DNA from: Methanosarcina barkeri str. Wiesmoor
GTDB taxonomy: Archaea; Halobacteriota; Methanosarcinia; Methanosarcinales; Methanosarcinaceae
Assembly: GCF_000969985.1 (NCBI RefSeq)
Contig: NZ_CP009526.1
Coordinates: 2,108,001 to 2,172,000, forward strand
DNA: 64,000 bases
Reading direction: 5' to 3'
Part shown: positions 10,901 to 18,793 of the stretch, one piece after another
How positions within the stretch are numbered: the stretch's first letter is position 1
Layout: each line of letters begins with the position of its first letter
Made by a program: the position numbers and the translations under genes
The notes under the pieces: generated by a model
Told to the model about the DNA's origin: nothing
Seen by the model: the letters and a program-made list of their open reading frames with translations, nothing else
Databases searched by the model: none

Positions 10901-11124
10901 GAAACGGAGAACGAAAGAACGAGGAATTTGCAAGTACGGCTTATGTCCTATCCGTCGCAGACAACGGCATCGGTATACCCGAAGACCTTAACATTGAAGA
11001 CCTTGATAGCCTGGGACTCCAGCTTGTAACTTCTCTTGTCGACCAGTTAGATGGAGAACTTGAACTGAAAGGGAATAATGGAACGGAATTTACTATAAAA
11101 TTCACAGTGCCAGAGAATAAGTAA
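7915..11124 (+). CDS. soluble multi-PAS/GAF sensor histidine kinase, paralogue of the upstream kinase
   Basis: A 1069-residue cytoplasmic kinase. Order: degenerate PAS (30-115), PAS (134-245), GAF (254-415), PAS (442-560), coiled coil (576-605), PAS (607-720), PAS (724-845), HisKA_2 (HHRIKNNLQ, His 859/860) and HATPase (N-box near 958, DNGIGIPED near 1015). The GAF domain is close to the second GAF of the upstream kinase (TEEELGEACLSVALEVTGSE is shared), and the last two PAS domains are also close, so the pair arose by duplication with domain shuffling. It keeps the W-E-Q-C-R-M motif. The GTG at 7915 gives the longest frame but has no ribosome site; ATG codons at 7963 and 7981 are alternatives. 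It is probably transcribed independently, since 260 AT-rich bases separate the two genes. Confidence 0.88.
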   Translation: MSGSTISNDRHSATNEMESYGKMKASMKHFPVKNPNPVLSVEKDGTVLYSNEAAKTLLIRWDVKIGEKLPSYIGDIAQRVLCQNRPEKMEIKVEKKVYLVMFQPLPEEEYVNIYGFDISDQKMLEEKLRESEEKYRIVADNTFDWEFWLGPDDHLLYMSPSCKQVTGYAVREFMDNPDLLQEIIYPDDQKAFFQYEHDTSPGRHGDIEFRIITKDGKIRWIHHRYQPFYDSKGCYAGRRGSNRDITERDQGEHRIRRYNRVLEGINWIFSNVVQAKTEEELGEACLSVALEVTGSEFGFIIEMGSDGLLHDVAKSELAWEQCRMYNKTGHLTLPRDYVVHGLYGSVIINEKSFFTNDPQSHPDSRGLPEGHPPITSFLGVPLVQDGETIGSIAVANRESGYSYEQQEDLEAIAPAVTQVLQRRKVEQERKLAEQELKESELRFKALVQDLESGVFLIDGEGKFAIYNPAFLQIFNVSEQELEHKEIQDLSWDMWDVVDKDGNALRFESHPVQYARINRKPVKNQVIGIRRYSHDDWVWTLASAEPLLNPDGSINIIICTFTDITQLKNTENALKIANETLEEKVQERTVELEKAYSTLKEKEELLSDAQEMAHIGNWERNFVTGKLHWSDEMYRIFGLKPQEFEVNYGLFLSHLHSDDQDYVDNAVKGALSGKPFSTDHRIILANGKERIAHSKGETVFDKENNPVRIRGTTQDITDLRIVEERIKTLANIVESSLDAVGTLSLDGIITSWNKGAERVYGYSAEEILGKHVSILAPPHLDKETLKLIELIKQGEKIHQYETLRLRKDAKKIYVSITLSPVFDTNEKLTAFSFISRDITERKKAEEALRNFEIARKKELHHRIKNNLQVISSLLDLQADLFKGRKTITDSEVSKAFKESIDRVLSIALIHEELYKGKNIDLLDFSQYIKELANNLLLTYSLKTDVSLNFDLEENIFLDMDTAIPLGIVINEIVSNSFKYAFSGRDKGEIRIKLHKEGNGERKNEEFASTAYVLSVADNGIGIPEDLNIEDLDSLGLQLVTSLVDQLDGELELKGNNGTEFTIKFTVPENK

Positions 11125-11885
11125 TCAGGCATCAGTATCAGAAGTACAACGATCAATTAAGTACAACGAATTAGGAGTACAACGATCAATTGAATAATGT
11201 CATTAGAACTCACGTATTTGCCTGCTTTGCAGGTCACTTTCGAGTTTATTACTTTTTAATTTAATTCATAGATTGGGTTTCTGATATATTGACTTACAGC
11301 ATTTCTTGGAATGCTTAACTTTGTCTAAAACCATGTAATTTCTGTTATTATTCTTTGGATTTCAAGTTTTGAGTAAAAAGTCACGCGCTGACTATTTGAG
11401 TTTAAATCACTGCACCTAGAAGCTTCTCTACTCACCTCAACCCACTTACTACTCAATTTCAACAGCAGCAATAATCATAGATATAAATCATATGGTTATT
11501 CAAAACAACTGCATATAAAAAGTGCGAAATTAAACAATTACTTTGAAAATTAATTTTAAATATTGTGGAATAAAACTTAAAAAAACCAATAAACTTATAT
11601 TGGTTTCTGCAGACTATTATATACGCGAATAAAATCTATTAAAACAAGTTGAAACGGTAGGAAAATCCTACACTACTTTTACATTATAAAAATTCGCGAG
11701 TAATACCAAAACAAAACAAAGCCATTACTGCAAGCATTGTAGACATAATTGTTTGTTGATACATATGCTGAATAGCATCTAGCATTTGAGCTGAGAGAAT
11801 TGAACCACCTGTATTTGCGTCTTATTTTTTTGGGTGGTTGTTTGGAAATAGCATATTGTATCATGGAATTGTAGAGTTGATATAT
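11125..11885. other. AT-rich spacer, short direct repeats only
   Basis: About 760 bases with no convincing gene. Right after the kinase stop, the word GTACAACGA occurs three times in 11142-11185. The rest is low-complexity A/T. Confidence 0.5.
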
Positions 11886-12089
11886 ATGGATATAGATAAA
11901 AAGAGATTTCTAAAATCACTAGGATTTCGGCGAGAAGTTGAGACAGTTGCAAAGTGTATATGTCCGTTATGTGAGGAGAGAGTAGACGAAGACGAATTCC
12001 GAAGCGAAGCGTTTGTCAAGGAATTCAAGAGTTCAGGACTGTGCCAGGGATGTCAGGACACGGTTTTTGGATATAAGGTAGCGTGGTGA
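11886..12089 (+). CDS. small zinc-finger protein (two CxxC knuckles)
   Basis: A 67-residue protein starting MDIDKKRFLKSLGF at the ATG at 11886; a longer frame opens at 11838 but adds an unlikely 16-residue leader. It has two Cys pairs, C-P-L-C and C-Q-G-C, about 30 residues apart around a conserved-looking F-R-S-E...K-E-F-K-S-S-G-L-C-Q-G-C-Q-D core. Similar tiny proteins occur in archaeal and phage genomes, often near mobile DNA, with no assigned function. A structural zinc site is the only inference I would make. Confidence 0.6.
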   Translation: MDIDKKRFLKSLGFRREVETVAKCICPLCEERVDEDEFRSEAFVKEFKSSGLCQGCQDTVFGYKVAW

Positions 12090-12317
12090 TAGATCAATTA
12101 CCTATTAAGGTATTGGAAATCCCTGTTTAAGGTGGCAAGCATGGATTTTGATTTACCTCTACCTTTTATTCTTCACAGAAAAAGTTTTATATTTTTTCGC
12201 TAATTTCTTGTTTTAACTCCTCTTTTCGTCATTTCGTATTCATACTTTCTGATTTTATAGCGATCTTTGATTTAAAATCGATTTCCACAAAAGTTTACTT
12301 TTTAAGGGTTTATTTCC

Positions 12318-13367
12318 TTAACTTTCTTCAGTTTCTTCAACCGGACCCATCAATCTGGCTAGCCATTTTGTTTCCTCAAAGCTTTCAAGTATAATCTTCA
12401 AAACTATTGTAAGCGGTATTGAAAGCAGCACACCTCCGAGTCCAAACACAAAATTCCAGTAAAGAAGAGCAAGAAACAGGAAAGCAGGGGATAATTGCAA
12501 GCCTTTTCCCATAAGGGATGGGAAAAGAACATTTTCTGCAAGCGCGTCCACAATGACAATAATTAAAATGACTGCGATAGCTCCTAAAGGCCCATACTTG
12601 AAAAGCGCAAGCATTATAGGAGGAACAGAAGCAATAACCAGACCAATATAGGGAATATAACTTAATAGAAATATGAGGACTCCCCAGAGAATAGCATAGT
12701 CGATGCCTCCGATAAAGAGAAGGAGAGCAATTGTAATAGCAGTTATAAGGTTTATTTCTGCTCTTATGACTATGAATTTTACCAGCTTCTTGCTAAATTT
12801 ACTCATCCTCAAGCGGAGTTCGGACTGCTTTCCAATTTCCGAGTCTACTTTTTCAGGATTATTGGCGGCATCAATTAGCAAAAATGCTGCTGTAACAATA
12901 ATAATTCCGACTGTTGCCCCAGCATTCACAATTCCATTAACGGTATTTGCCATGAGAGAAATTGTTATCGACACCATACTACGGAGAATCGACTGTATGG
13001 AAAATTCTTCATATGAAGGGACATATTTTGCAAGATTGTTCACGAGTTCGGTCAACTGAGCTTGATAAATCGGAATCTGACTTCCAAACTGCAATGCTGC
13101 TTCAACAACTATTATTCCAAGAACCAGGATAATTAGAGTAAATAGTAAGATTACCAGAATAACACTCAGTACACCTGGAATCCCTCTCTGTTTTAACCAG
13201 CGGACAAGCGGAGTAAAGATCAACGCGGTAAACACAGAGAAAAAGACGACTGTAAGTATTGATGCAATTTCCCGCATCCCTATTGTCAAAATAACGGCAG
13301 CGGTGCTGTAAAGTAAAATTTTAGCGGGTACTGAATAATCATTTGAATTTATAATTTCATCCCCCAA
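12318..13367 (-). CDS. AI-2E family permease (PerM/TqsA-like)
   Basis: A 349-residue integral membrane protein with the AI-2E transporter layout: three N-terminal helices with the F-T-A-L-I-F-T-P-L-V-R-W-L motif, a central soluble segment (about 95-150), then a block of helices ending in F-G-L-G-G-V-L-L-S-I-P-L-T-I-V-L, typical of the C-terminal pore loop. Family members export small molecules or ions (autoinducer-2 in one case, Na+/Li+-H+ exchange in others), so the substrate cannot be inferred. The frame opens with TTG at 13367 and has no in-frame ATG before residue 29. The start is therefore TTG or uncertain. It stands alone. Confidence 0.87.
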   Translation of the reverse strand: MGDEIINSNDYSVPAKILLYSTAAVILTIGMREIASILTVVFFSVFTALIFTPLVRWLKQRGIPGVLSVILVILLFTLIILVLGIIVVEAALQFGSQIPIYQAQLTELVNNLAKYVPSYEEFSIQSILRSMVSITISLMANTVNGIVNAGATVGIIIVTAAFLLIDAANNPEKVDSEIGKQSELRLRMSKFSKKLVKFIVIRAEINLITAITIALLLFIGGIDYAILWGVLIFLLSYIPYIGLVIASVPPIMLALFKYGPLGAIAVILIIVIVDALAENVLFPSLMGKGLQLSPAFLFLALLYWNFVFGLGGVLLSIPLTIVLKIILESFEETKWLARLMGPVEETEES

Positions 13368-13498
13368 TTTTGCTTTCGCAGTTGTACATAGAAACTCATG
13401 CCTGCTGTTTGACTTCTCTCAAAACAATATCTGTCAAATATATCAAATATCACTTGCCTTATCACAGCCATTTATTCTAATTCTTCTCAGGCTAAAAC

Positions 13499-13742
13499 TC
13501 AGTCCTCATTTGCCATTTGATCGAGTACAACTGCAATTGTCAGGATGAGTGCATTGTTCTTCCCAGGATCGATTTCTACTCCATAGGTATCCCGGATATT
13601 GAACCACTTTTTTGAGATTTTTTGAGATTTCTGCAGCTCTCTTCCCTTCAACATCAATCCTGTACCCATAATCCAGAATATTTCCCTTAATTTCCATTTC
13701 AGGGCCGTCAGGAATTCCAACCTTCCATGTGTCCCTCAACAC
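13499..13742 (-). pseudogene. LURP-one-related (YxjI-like) protein, C-terminal half, frameshifted by a 10-bp duplication
   Basis: Two overlapping minus-strand frames join into one recognisable LURP-one-related C-terminus: L-R-D-T-W-K-V...I-K-G-N-I-L-D-Y-G-Y-R-I-D in the first, then K-K-W-F-N-I-R-D-T-Y-G-V-E-I-D-P-G in the second. The break is a direct 10-bp tandem duplication, ATCTCAAAAA twice, at about 13612-13631. Removing one copy restores A-E-I-S-K-K-W-F-N. The N-terminal half of the usual ~160-residue domain is missing and an in-frame stop lies just upstream. Intact family members are small beta-barrel proteins of unclear role. Confidence 0.7.
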
Positions 13743-13791
13743 TCTGATGTAAAAGCAAAAATATTGTTAATGTTGTTGGGACATTATGTAA

Positions 13792-13941
13792 GTTTTTAAG
13801 CTGAAGAAAGATGCGCCTGTGATTCAATGGCTTGCCATGGTTAATATTAGAGATGAGACTACAAAAGCTTACTTACTTGGAATGCAGGCATACACAGAAT
13901 TTACGGGGAAAACCCCAGAGCAACTTAACGTAATAGAAGAA
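13792..13941 (+). pseudogene. tyrosine recombinase/integrase, N-terminal fragment
   Basis: The open frame reads K-K-D-A-P-V-I-Q-W-L, then R-D-E-T-T-K-A-Y-L-L-G-M, then F-T-G-K-T-P-E-Q-L. This is the SAM-like N-terminal DNA-binding segment of archaeal XerC/D-type integrases (the pattern of S/T-x-K-x-Y...G-K-T-P-E-E-L). It ends after about 50 residues where it runs directly into transposase sequence. No catalytic domain follows. The remnant marks a former integrated element. Confidence 0.5.
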
Positions 13942-14585
13942 AGTATTCTTTTTTCCTATGTTACAATGGATGGATTTTACGGTGAAAACCGGATTTATTG
14001 ACAAAACTTGAAAATAGAGGCTTAACTTTTGTTGCAGATGTAGCTGTCGATACTCTTGTTTATATTGAGGAACTGTTAGTTGAGATTCCTGAGAATAAGG
14101 GAAAAAGAGGAAGAAAACCAACAATTCCTAAGGTTTTGAATTCATTATCAACAAGAATTGATTCTTTTTACAGTTCAACTGATGGATGGAAACTTATCAA
14201 AGTTAGAAAAACGGAAAAAGGGTACAAAAAAGTATATTTTAAGGCTATGAACGTTTGGGGACGTCAGAATAAATTATCCTGTGAGAAGCCATTATGGCTT
14301 CTCATAAGTAAAGATGTAGAATCAAGTAAAGATGTAGAATCAAGTAAAGATGTAGAATCAAGTAAAGATGTAGAATCAAGTAAAGATGTAGAATCAAGTA
14401 AAGATGTAGAATCAAGTAAAGATGTAGAATCTAATGGCACTAAATATTCATTATGTAACGCTTCTGAGGATACTTCCTTAGACGAACTTGCAAAAGAACC
14501 TGGTAGAAAACTTAGCAAGAAACTCAAAAACTTCCCGGATATCGTCATTCACGACAGCACCTTTGTTCTTTTTCCCTTTAAGTAA
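13942..14585 (+). pseudogene. degenerate IS701-like DDE transposase
   Basis: Transposase sequence starts in the integrase frame (L-F-S-Y-V-T-M-D-G-F-Y-G-E-N-R) and continues after a frameshift near 13997 as T-K-L-E-N-R-G-L-T-F-V-A-D-V, K-R-G-R-K-P-T-I-P-K-V-L, and W-K-L-I-K-V-R-K-T-E-K-G-Y-K-K-V-Y-F-K-A. These blocks fit the middle of IS701-family transposases. An 18-bp unit is amplified inside (14307-14432). The end (K-L-K-N-F-P-D-I-V-I-H-D-S-T-F-V-L) resembles a different, IS4-type transposase, so the remnant is probably a mosaic of two elements. No terminal repeats were found. Confidence 0.6.
14307..14432 (+). repeat. 18-bp in-frame tandem repeat (SKDVES x7) inside the transposase remnant
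   Basis: Seven copies of AGTAAAGATGTAGAATCA, the last ending in T, encode seven SKDVES hexapeptides without breaking the frame. The copies are almost identical, so the expansion is recent compared with decay of the surrounding transposase. Confidence 0.95.
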
Positions 14586-14878
14586 AAAGAAGGAGCAACT
14601 CAGAAAAGTAATGAGAGTAATTGACTTTGGAACATTTTTGGAAAAAGACATCGTCCTCCTCAATGAAAAGTATTATAATGAAGAATAAGCTTCCCGAAGA
14701 TCTTTTTCAAATTCTTCTCCATACCACATAGGATTAATAAACCTATTTACCAGCAGGGAAAGAAAGGGAAAAAGATTCCCTTGTCTCAAGCTTTTCCACA
14801 AAGCCGATGAAGAGCAGATAAAGCAACATTCAGTTATTTGACTGCTTTTTTGTCGGATTTCAGTGATACAGTTATAAC

Positions 14879-15145
14879 TTAAACAAACTCCTTATATAAA
14901 TCACATCTCATGCAGTCAGCACAATGATTTCCTTCTCTGTCTTTAGTTCTACGGAGTTCGGCTGCAGCTTGTACCATCTCTGCACGAGTTTTGTCGTGAA
15001 GGTCTTCCAGTACTTTAAATCTTCTCGACTTAAGCTCATAGCAGTTTGGATTTTTAGCGATTTCAAGATCGAGATTTCGCAGCTTCAAAGCGACATCGAC
15101 AATATACTTGCTCTGGTCAACAATATGCTCATCTATAACGTTCAT
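14879..15145 (-). CDS. small hypothetical protein with C-terminal Cys motif
   Basis: An 88-residue protein starting MNVIDEHIVDQSKYI, with GGAG about eight bases before the ATG. It is largely helical and charged (R-R-F-K-V-L-E-D-L-H-D-K-T-R-A-E-M). A C-terminal H-C-A-D-C-M-R-C-D motif (C-x2-C-x2-C) could bind metal. I do not recognise the family. The good ribosome site and clean frame distinguish it from the decayed genes on both sides. Confidence 0.6.
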   Translation of the reverse strand: MNVIDEHIVDQSKYIVDVALKLRNLDLEIAKNPNCYELKSRRFKVLEDLHDKTRAEMVQAAAELRRTKDREGNHCADCMRCDLYKEFV

Positions 15146-15604
15146 ATAGTTTCTCCACTCTATGAAATAACTATTTAAAATTAAAGTTCCGACGGTCTGG
15201 CCAGTTCTATCTGTTTTTAATCAGTACTCCCGTCTGGATCTTCAAGTTCGTTCTATCTTTTTCGCCGCGTTATTTATCTCATAGATTAGTAATTATTCTA
15301 TAAATAAAATATATAAAAGTTTCTGATCAGAGCCTATGGGAATACTAACGATTTTTGACTAAGAGAAAAAATAAACAAATAAACATCATCGTCACGTGCG
15401 ATCAAATGAGGTCGGCCTAACTACAATCTGCTTATTTCCTTTCTGTTTCTGTATATCCTTTCAGAACTGTTTCTGTTATCCGAAGTTTGAGTGATAATTG
15501 CAAATTCGAGATACAATAAATCGCTTTTTAGTTTTTGGATCAGCTCGTAGACAAATTATTACTATAAATAAAATTAATAAAAATTTTTATAAAGTGAGTA
15601 ATGA

Positions 15605-15723
15605 GTTGTGTTGATAAGTGAGTTAAGGTTGTGTTGATAAGAAGTGTGAGTTAAGGTTATGTTGATAAGTGAGTTAAGGTTGTGTTGATAAGTGAGTTAA
15701 GGTTGTGTTGATAAGTAGTTAAG
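15605..15723. repeat. ~23-bp tandem repeat, 5 copies
   Basis: The core TGTTGATAAGTGAGTTAAGG recurs five times with small indels; the second copy has five extra bases. It is non-coding. Confidence 0.85.
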
Positions 15724-15745
15724 AATAGCTTTCATTTTTTTCGGG

Positions 15746-15859
15746 TTCTTTTATTCTTCTTTGTATCTACGCTGGTATTGGGTTTTGGGGCAGTTCAAAA
15801 TAATGTGATTTTCTCAGTCTTATGGGTCATATCACAATTTCAGGAGAAGAATAAAAGAA
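15746..15859. repeat. 15-bp perfect inverted repeat bounding 114 bp
   Basis: TTCTTTTATTCTTCT at 15746-15760 is repeated as its exact complement at 15845-15859. The enclosed 84 bases carry no frame. The layout fits a miniature transposable element, but no target-site duplication is clear. Confidence 0.5.
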
Positions 15860-15980
15860 TCATACAGCAGCGTTGCGAATTTAATATAAGTTTGAAGTCC
15901 AGTTTTTGTATACTTGAAGAAAATTAATTTCCTTATATGGAATTCATTATTCAAGATCTTGGTTCATGTACTATCTGCTT

Positions 15981-17016
15981 TTACAGGTCTTCATCCCCAA
16001 TACTGTCGAAGATCCTATGGTTATGAATCGTTTCACGGAGTCTATTGTAAGCAGTCAAGACTTTCTCTACATAGGCCTGGCAATTATTTCCTAACAATGC
16101 GTACTCTCCGGGGTCACCGACATCTCTGACTACTTCTCGCATGTAAAAGTCATCAAGATCGGTTGTTATTTTTTTCTTACAGCCCTAGCATATCGGGAGT
16201 ATCTTGAAACAATCTTGGAATGCCCTTGTGAAACCCGATATCCATAGGATTTCCATTATCTTCAAAAAAAATATTCTCATGAAATATTCCCAATACTCCC
16301 TAGTTCTTAAATTATATTTTCCTGAGACGGGGGTCTTGGCTTTGCCTGGACAACGGTTCTTCCCAGTTTTTCGATTTCCTTTTCTTCCATACTCTGCCGT
16401 TGGAGTGTGGCATACTTGGCTGTCAGATCCTGAATTTTTGTTTCTCTTCCACTCTCCTTTTTCTTTGTACCAGCACGTCATAGATGCCATGACTGTAGCC
16501 GTTGGGCCTCCTAGTGCATCAGCATTGATTTCTCACCCATTACATCCGCTACCCTTTCCAATTTCACATCATCATTAATCTCCAAAGCCCTTATCCTGCA
16601 TAGTGGGATTCAAGCGCCCCCTGAGCCTGCTGCATACGTGCCAAGCTTCGTGTGGTAGATGCTTGCTCCTGACCTGGAGCTACATGAATTTCTATCCCCT
16701 GAATATGCGCTAACACACCTACCTCAACAGGCTTATCCGAATTATAATGAACCATTAAGTTGCTCATTCACTTCCAGATAAATTCTCCACACCAGCTTTG
16801 AGGTTATCTGGCATTCCGGTATTATTCTTTTTCTTTGTCTGAAGTGGTTCTTCTTCCGGAGTCTCTTGGCGCTGAACGTTTTCAATCATTTTACCTTGAA
16901 GAAGTTCTTCCTCTTCAGGTATAGCCTGCATCTGAACTGATGGTGCCTGTTGTTCATTACTCTCGTGGATTTTTATTAAAGAGTTAATTTCATTCAAAAG
17001 TTTGTTTTGTTATCAT
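15981..17016 (-). pseudogene. DUF4157 (eCIS-core-like, HEAWH motif) protein with papain-like C-terminus, heavily frameshifted
   Basis: Reading all three minus frames in order reconstructs one gene. It starts with acidic Q-rich repeats (E-E-E-E-L-L-Q-G-K, V-Q-R-Q-E-T-P-E-E-E), followed by T-G-M-P-D-N-L-K-A-G-V-E-N-L-S-G, V-H-Y-N-S-D-K-P-V, G-I-E-I-H-V-A-P-G-Q, H-L-P-H-E-A-W-H-V (HExxH-like), I-N-D-D-V-K-L-E-R-V-A-D-V-M-G, and finally Y-A-L-L-G-N-N-C-Q-A-Y-V-E-K-V-L. These are the landmarks of DUF4157 proteins, which are often associated with contractile-injection or toxin-delivery systems. The last block looks like an N-C papain/LRAT-type catalytic segment. At least five frameshifts or stops interrupt it. 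An ATG lies at 17016 but is out of frame with the main N-terminal segment. Confidence 0.7.
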
Positions 17017-17128
17017 ATCCCTGCAATATCTATTTTACTTTTTTTGTAAATAGGGAACAGAAATGCTGGGTCTAATAGTGGCCATATGAAAAGTATAATA
17101 AAAGAGTTTATCCTACATAAAAAAGAGC

Positions 17129-17518
17129 TTATCTAACACTCGGGTCCGGCTGCATTATCCCGAATATGTTTCTCTCGGTATCGAGGCAATATGCGTACCA
17201 GCCGACTCCATGTATTGGCTTTTTTTCCATAGTGATTTTCCCACCGTGCTTTTGTATCCTGCTCAGGTATTTATCGATATCTGGGACGCCTATTGTGCAG
17301 ATATAGGTACTTATCGGCGTATCCGCCTTTGGTTCTCTTCCCGGCCTTTTCATAAGGCCACCGTCGATTCCTGGCTCATCTCCCTTGCCGGTGATCACGT
17401 TCCAGTATTCTACCGAACCTTCTGACCTTTCGATTTTCCAGTCGAACACATCCTGATAGAATTTCTTAGCCCTTGCAATATCTCTGGCGTATATTTCAAA
17501 ATGAATTACTCTTGGCAT
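17129..17518 (-). CDS. VOC-superfamily (glyoxalase/bleomycin-resistance-like) protein
   Basis: A 129-residue protein with the two beta-alpha-beta-beta-beta modules of the vicinal oxygen chelate fold: M-P-R-V-I-H-F-E-I-Y-A-R-D-I-A-R-A-K-K-F-Y at the N-terminus and V-P-D-I-D-K-Y-L-S-R-I-Q-K-H-G-G-K-I in the second half. It ends D-T-E-R-N-I-F-G-I-M-Q-P-D. Family members bind a divalent metal and catalyse varied reactions; the substrate is unknown. I chose the ATG at 17518, preceded by GGGGG, over a longer frame from 17614. It is one of few intact genes in this decayed zone. Confidence 0.85.
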   Translation of the reverse strand: MPRVIHFEIYARDIARAKKFYQDVFDWKIERSEGSVEYWNVITGKGDEPGIDGGLMKRPGREPKADTPISTYICTIGVPDIDKYLSRIQKHGGKITMEKKPIHGVGWYAYCLDTERNIFGIMQPDPSVR

Positions 17519-17794
17519 GAGGATTACCCCCTGTCTGATTAGATAATTTGGACGATATTCATATATTAATTTAGGCCTTACTCTTTTTAGGTATTTAGTT
17601 TTCCTCAGCCCCAAACAGTGTATAAAAGTTAGGGAATTATTGGAGCTTCTCTGGAAATTCTTAGCAACTTTAAAGATCCAGGCAGGCTTTTTCGCGTTGT
17701 CACTCTTTCCTTTTTCTGATACTTAATATATCTACCAAACCGGTTAAGATTCTGGCTTTTGAGCAGCTTTTGAGCAAAGAATTGAAAATAAATG

Positions 17795-18232
17795 TTAATT
17801 CTTCTTTTTAGCTAAAAACTGAGCAACATATTCTGTGAAAAGTTCCATATCTTCAACACAGTTTTGCAGATTTTCGTAAAGACTATCCAGCTCCACTTTC
17901 GCACACATACGAGCACATTTCTGAATCCTACGGCAGGTTCAATTTTTCGGGCAAAGGCCTCAGGAAGAACACCGATTTCTCTAAGGGTACGGAATATTTC
18001 CTTGTAACTCTCAGGGCGTTTTATCTTATCCTCTGAAATAATAATTTCCCCAATACCAAGCATACATCCAGTGAGACTTGCAAATATCTTTCTACAGCCT
18101 CCCTGAACATGCAATTATTCTCAACTTCTTCAAGACTCTATTGTTGAAGATTTTTCTGTCTGATAATCTGGTTATGTACTCTTTAAGCAGTTCAAACCTG
18201 TCGATTATTTCCTGCTTCATTTCAATCTGCAT
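17795..18232 (-). pseudogene. hepT: HepT-like HEPN toxin, frameshifted and lacking its catalytic motif
   Basis: Joining frames gives M-K-Q-E-I-I-D-R-F-E-L-L-K-E-Y, N-N-C-M-F-R-E-A-V-E-R-Y-L-Q-V-S, I-K-R-P-E-S-Y-K-E-I-F, G-F-R-N-V-L-V and L-D-S-L-Y-E-N-L-Q...V-A-Q-F-L. This is the order of HepT/DUF86 proteins, the HEPN RNase partners of minimal nucleotidyltransferases. At least three frameshifts are needed. The last falls just after F-R-N-V-L-V, where a short deletion removes the expected R-x4-6-H catalytic motif. It sits directly downstream of the decayed MntA gene on the same strand, the usual order of the operon. Confidence 0.75.
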
Positions 18233-18243
18233 TTTGACATTCT

Positions 18244-18637
18244 TTAAATTGTTCTTTTCATATGCCTTTCAATATAGTACTGCTCATCATAATATCTTGA
18301 CATTTCTGTGTTTCAAAATTCACTTTTCTCTTTTCATCGGACTTCAAAATAATTCCATCGCGTATAATATTGAATGCCAGAAGCAGAGGAGAATCATTAA
18401 GTACGACAAGGTCCACATTTTTTGTTTTCAGAAGGTTTCCCAGATCAGCTATCAACTTCAGCTGAAGGTCAAAGGCTTCTTTTTTGTAAGGATATCGTCA
18501 AAAAGGACAGAGATATCGATATCACTCAGGCAGCTTGCTTCTCCCCGGGCTGTTGAACCGAACAGGTAAGCAACCACAACACGAGCTTCGCCTGAGAAAA
18601 ATTCGTTAATTTTTGTTTCAAGCTCTTTCGAACCCAT
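18244..18637 (-). pseudogene. mntA: MntA-like minimal nucleotidyltransferase antitoxin, frameshifted
   Basis: The N-terminal part (M-G-S-K-E-L-E-T-K-I-N-E-F-F) keeps an intact nucleotidyltransferase signature, G-S-T-A-R-G-E-A-S-C-L-S-D-I-D-I (GSx10DxD). In MntA antitoxins this catalyses AMPylation of HepT. The frame breaks at a run of A near 18480, consistent with one inserted A, and again near 18300. The rest reads K-N-V-D-L-V-V-L-N-D and Y-Y-I-E-R-H-M-K-R in other frames. ATG at 18637 has AGGA about nine bases upstream. Antitoxin and toxin are both broken, so the pair should be inactive. Confidence 0.78.
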
Positions 18638-18793
18638 TTGTATAATTCCTGGATGCATGTCATTAACCGTAAAGTGTTAACGCATCTAGTCGGTTTCATA
18701 TCTTACGTTTACTTTCGGCTTATTAGGAGTCAGTAGAAGGAAGTTTATTGATGTATCTGCTGTTTTGATTTAAGCGAGATTCTAAAAAGATTA

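Larger units (their letters stand above)
15146..15980. other. spacer with tandem and inverted repeats, no gene
   Basis: About 830 bases upstream of the minus-strand gene at 14879. The only structure is the tandem repeat at 15605-15723 and the 15-bp inverted repeat at 15746-15859. Confidence 0.5.

Noticed and set aside
11679-11864. 61-residue minus-strand frame
   Set aside because: Low-complexity and aromatic-rich composition without ribosome site.
12141-12203. 20-codon frame with AAGGTGG before its ATG
   Set aside because: Very short, no family resemblance; the ribosome-like site alone is not enough.
15914-16129. 71-residue plus-strand frame
   Set aside because: The opposite strand here encodes the recognisable C-terminus of the DUF4157 pseudogene.
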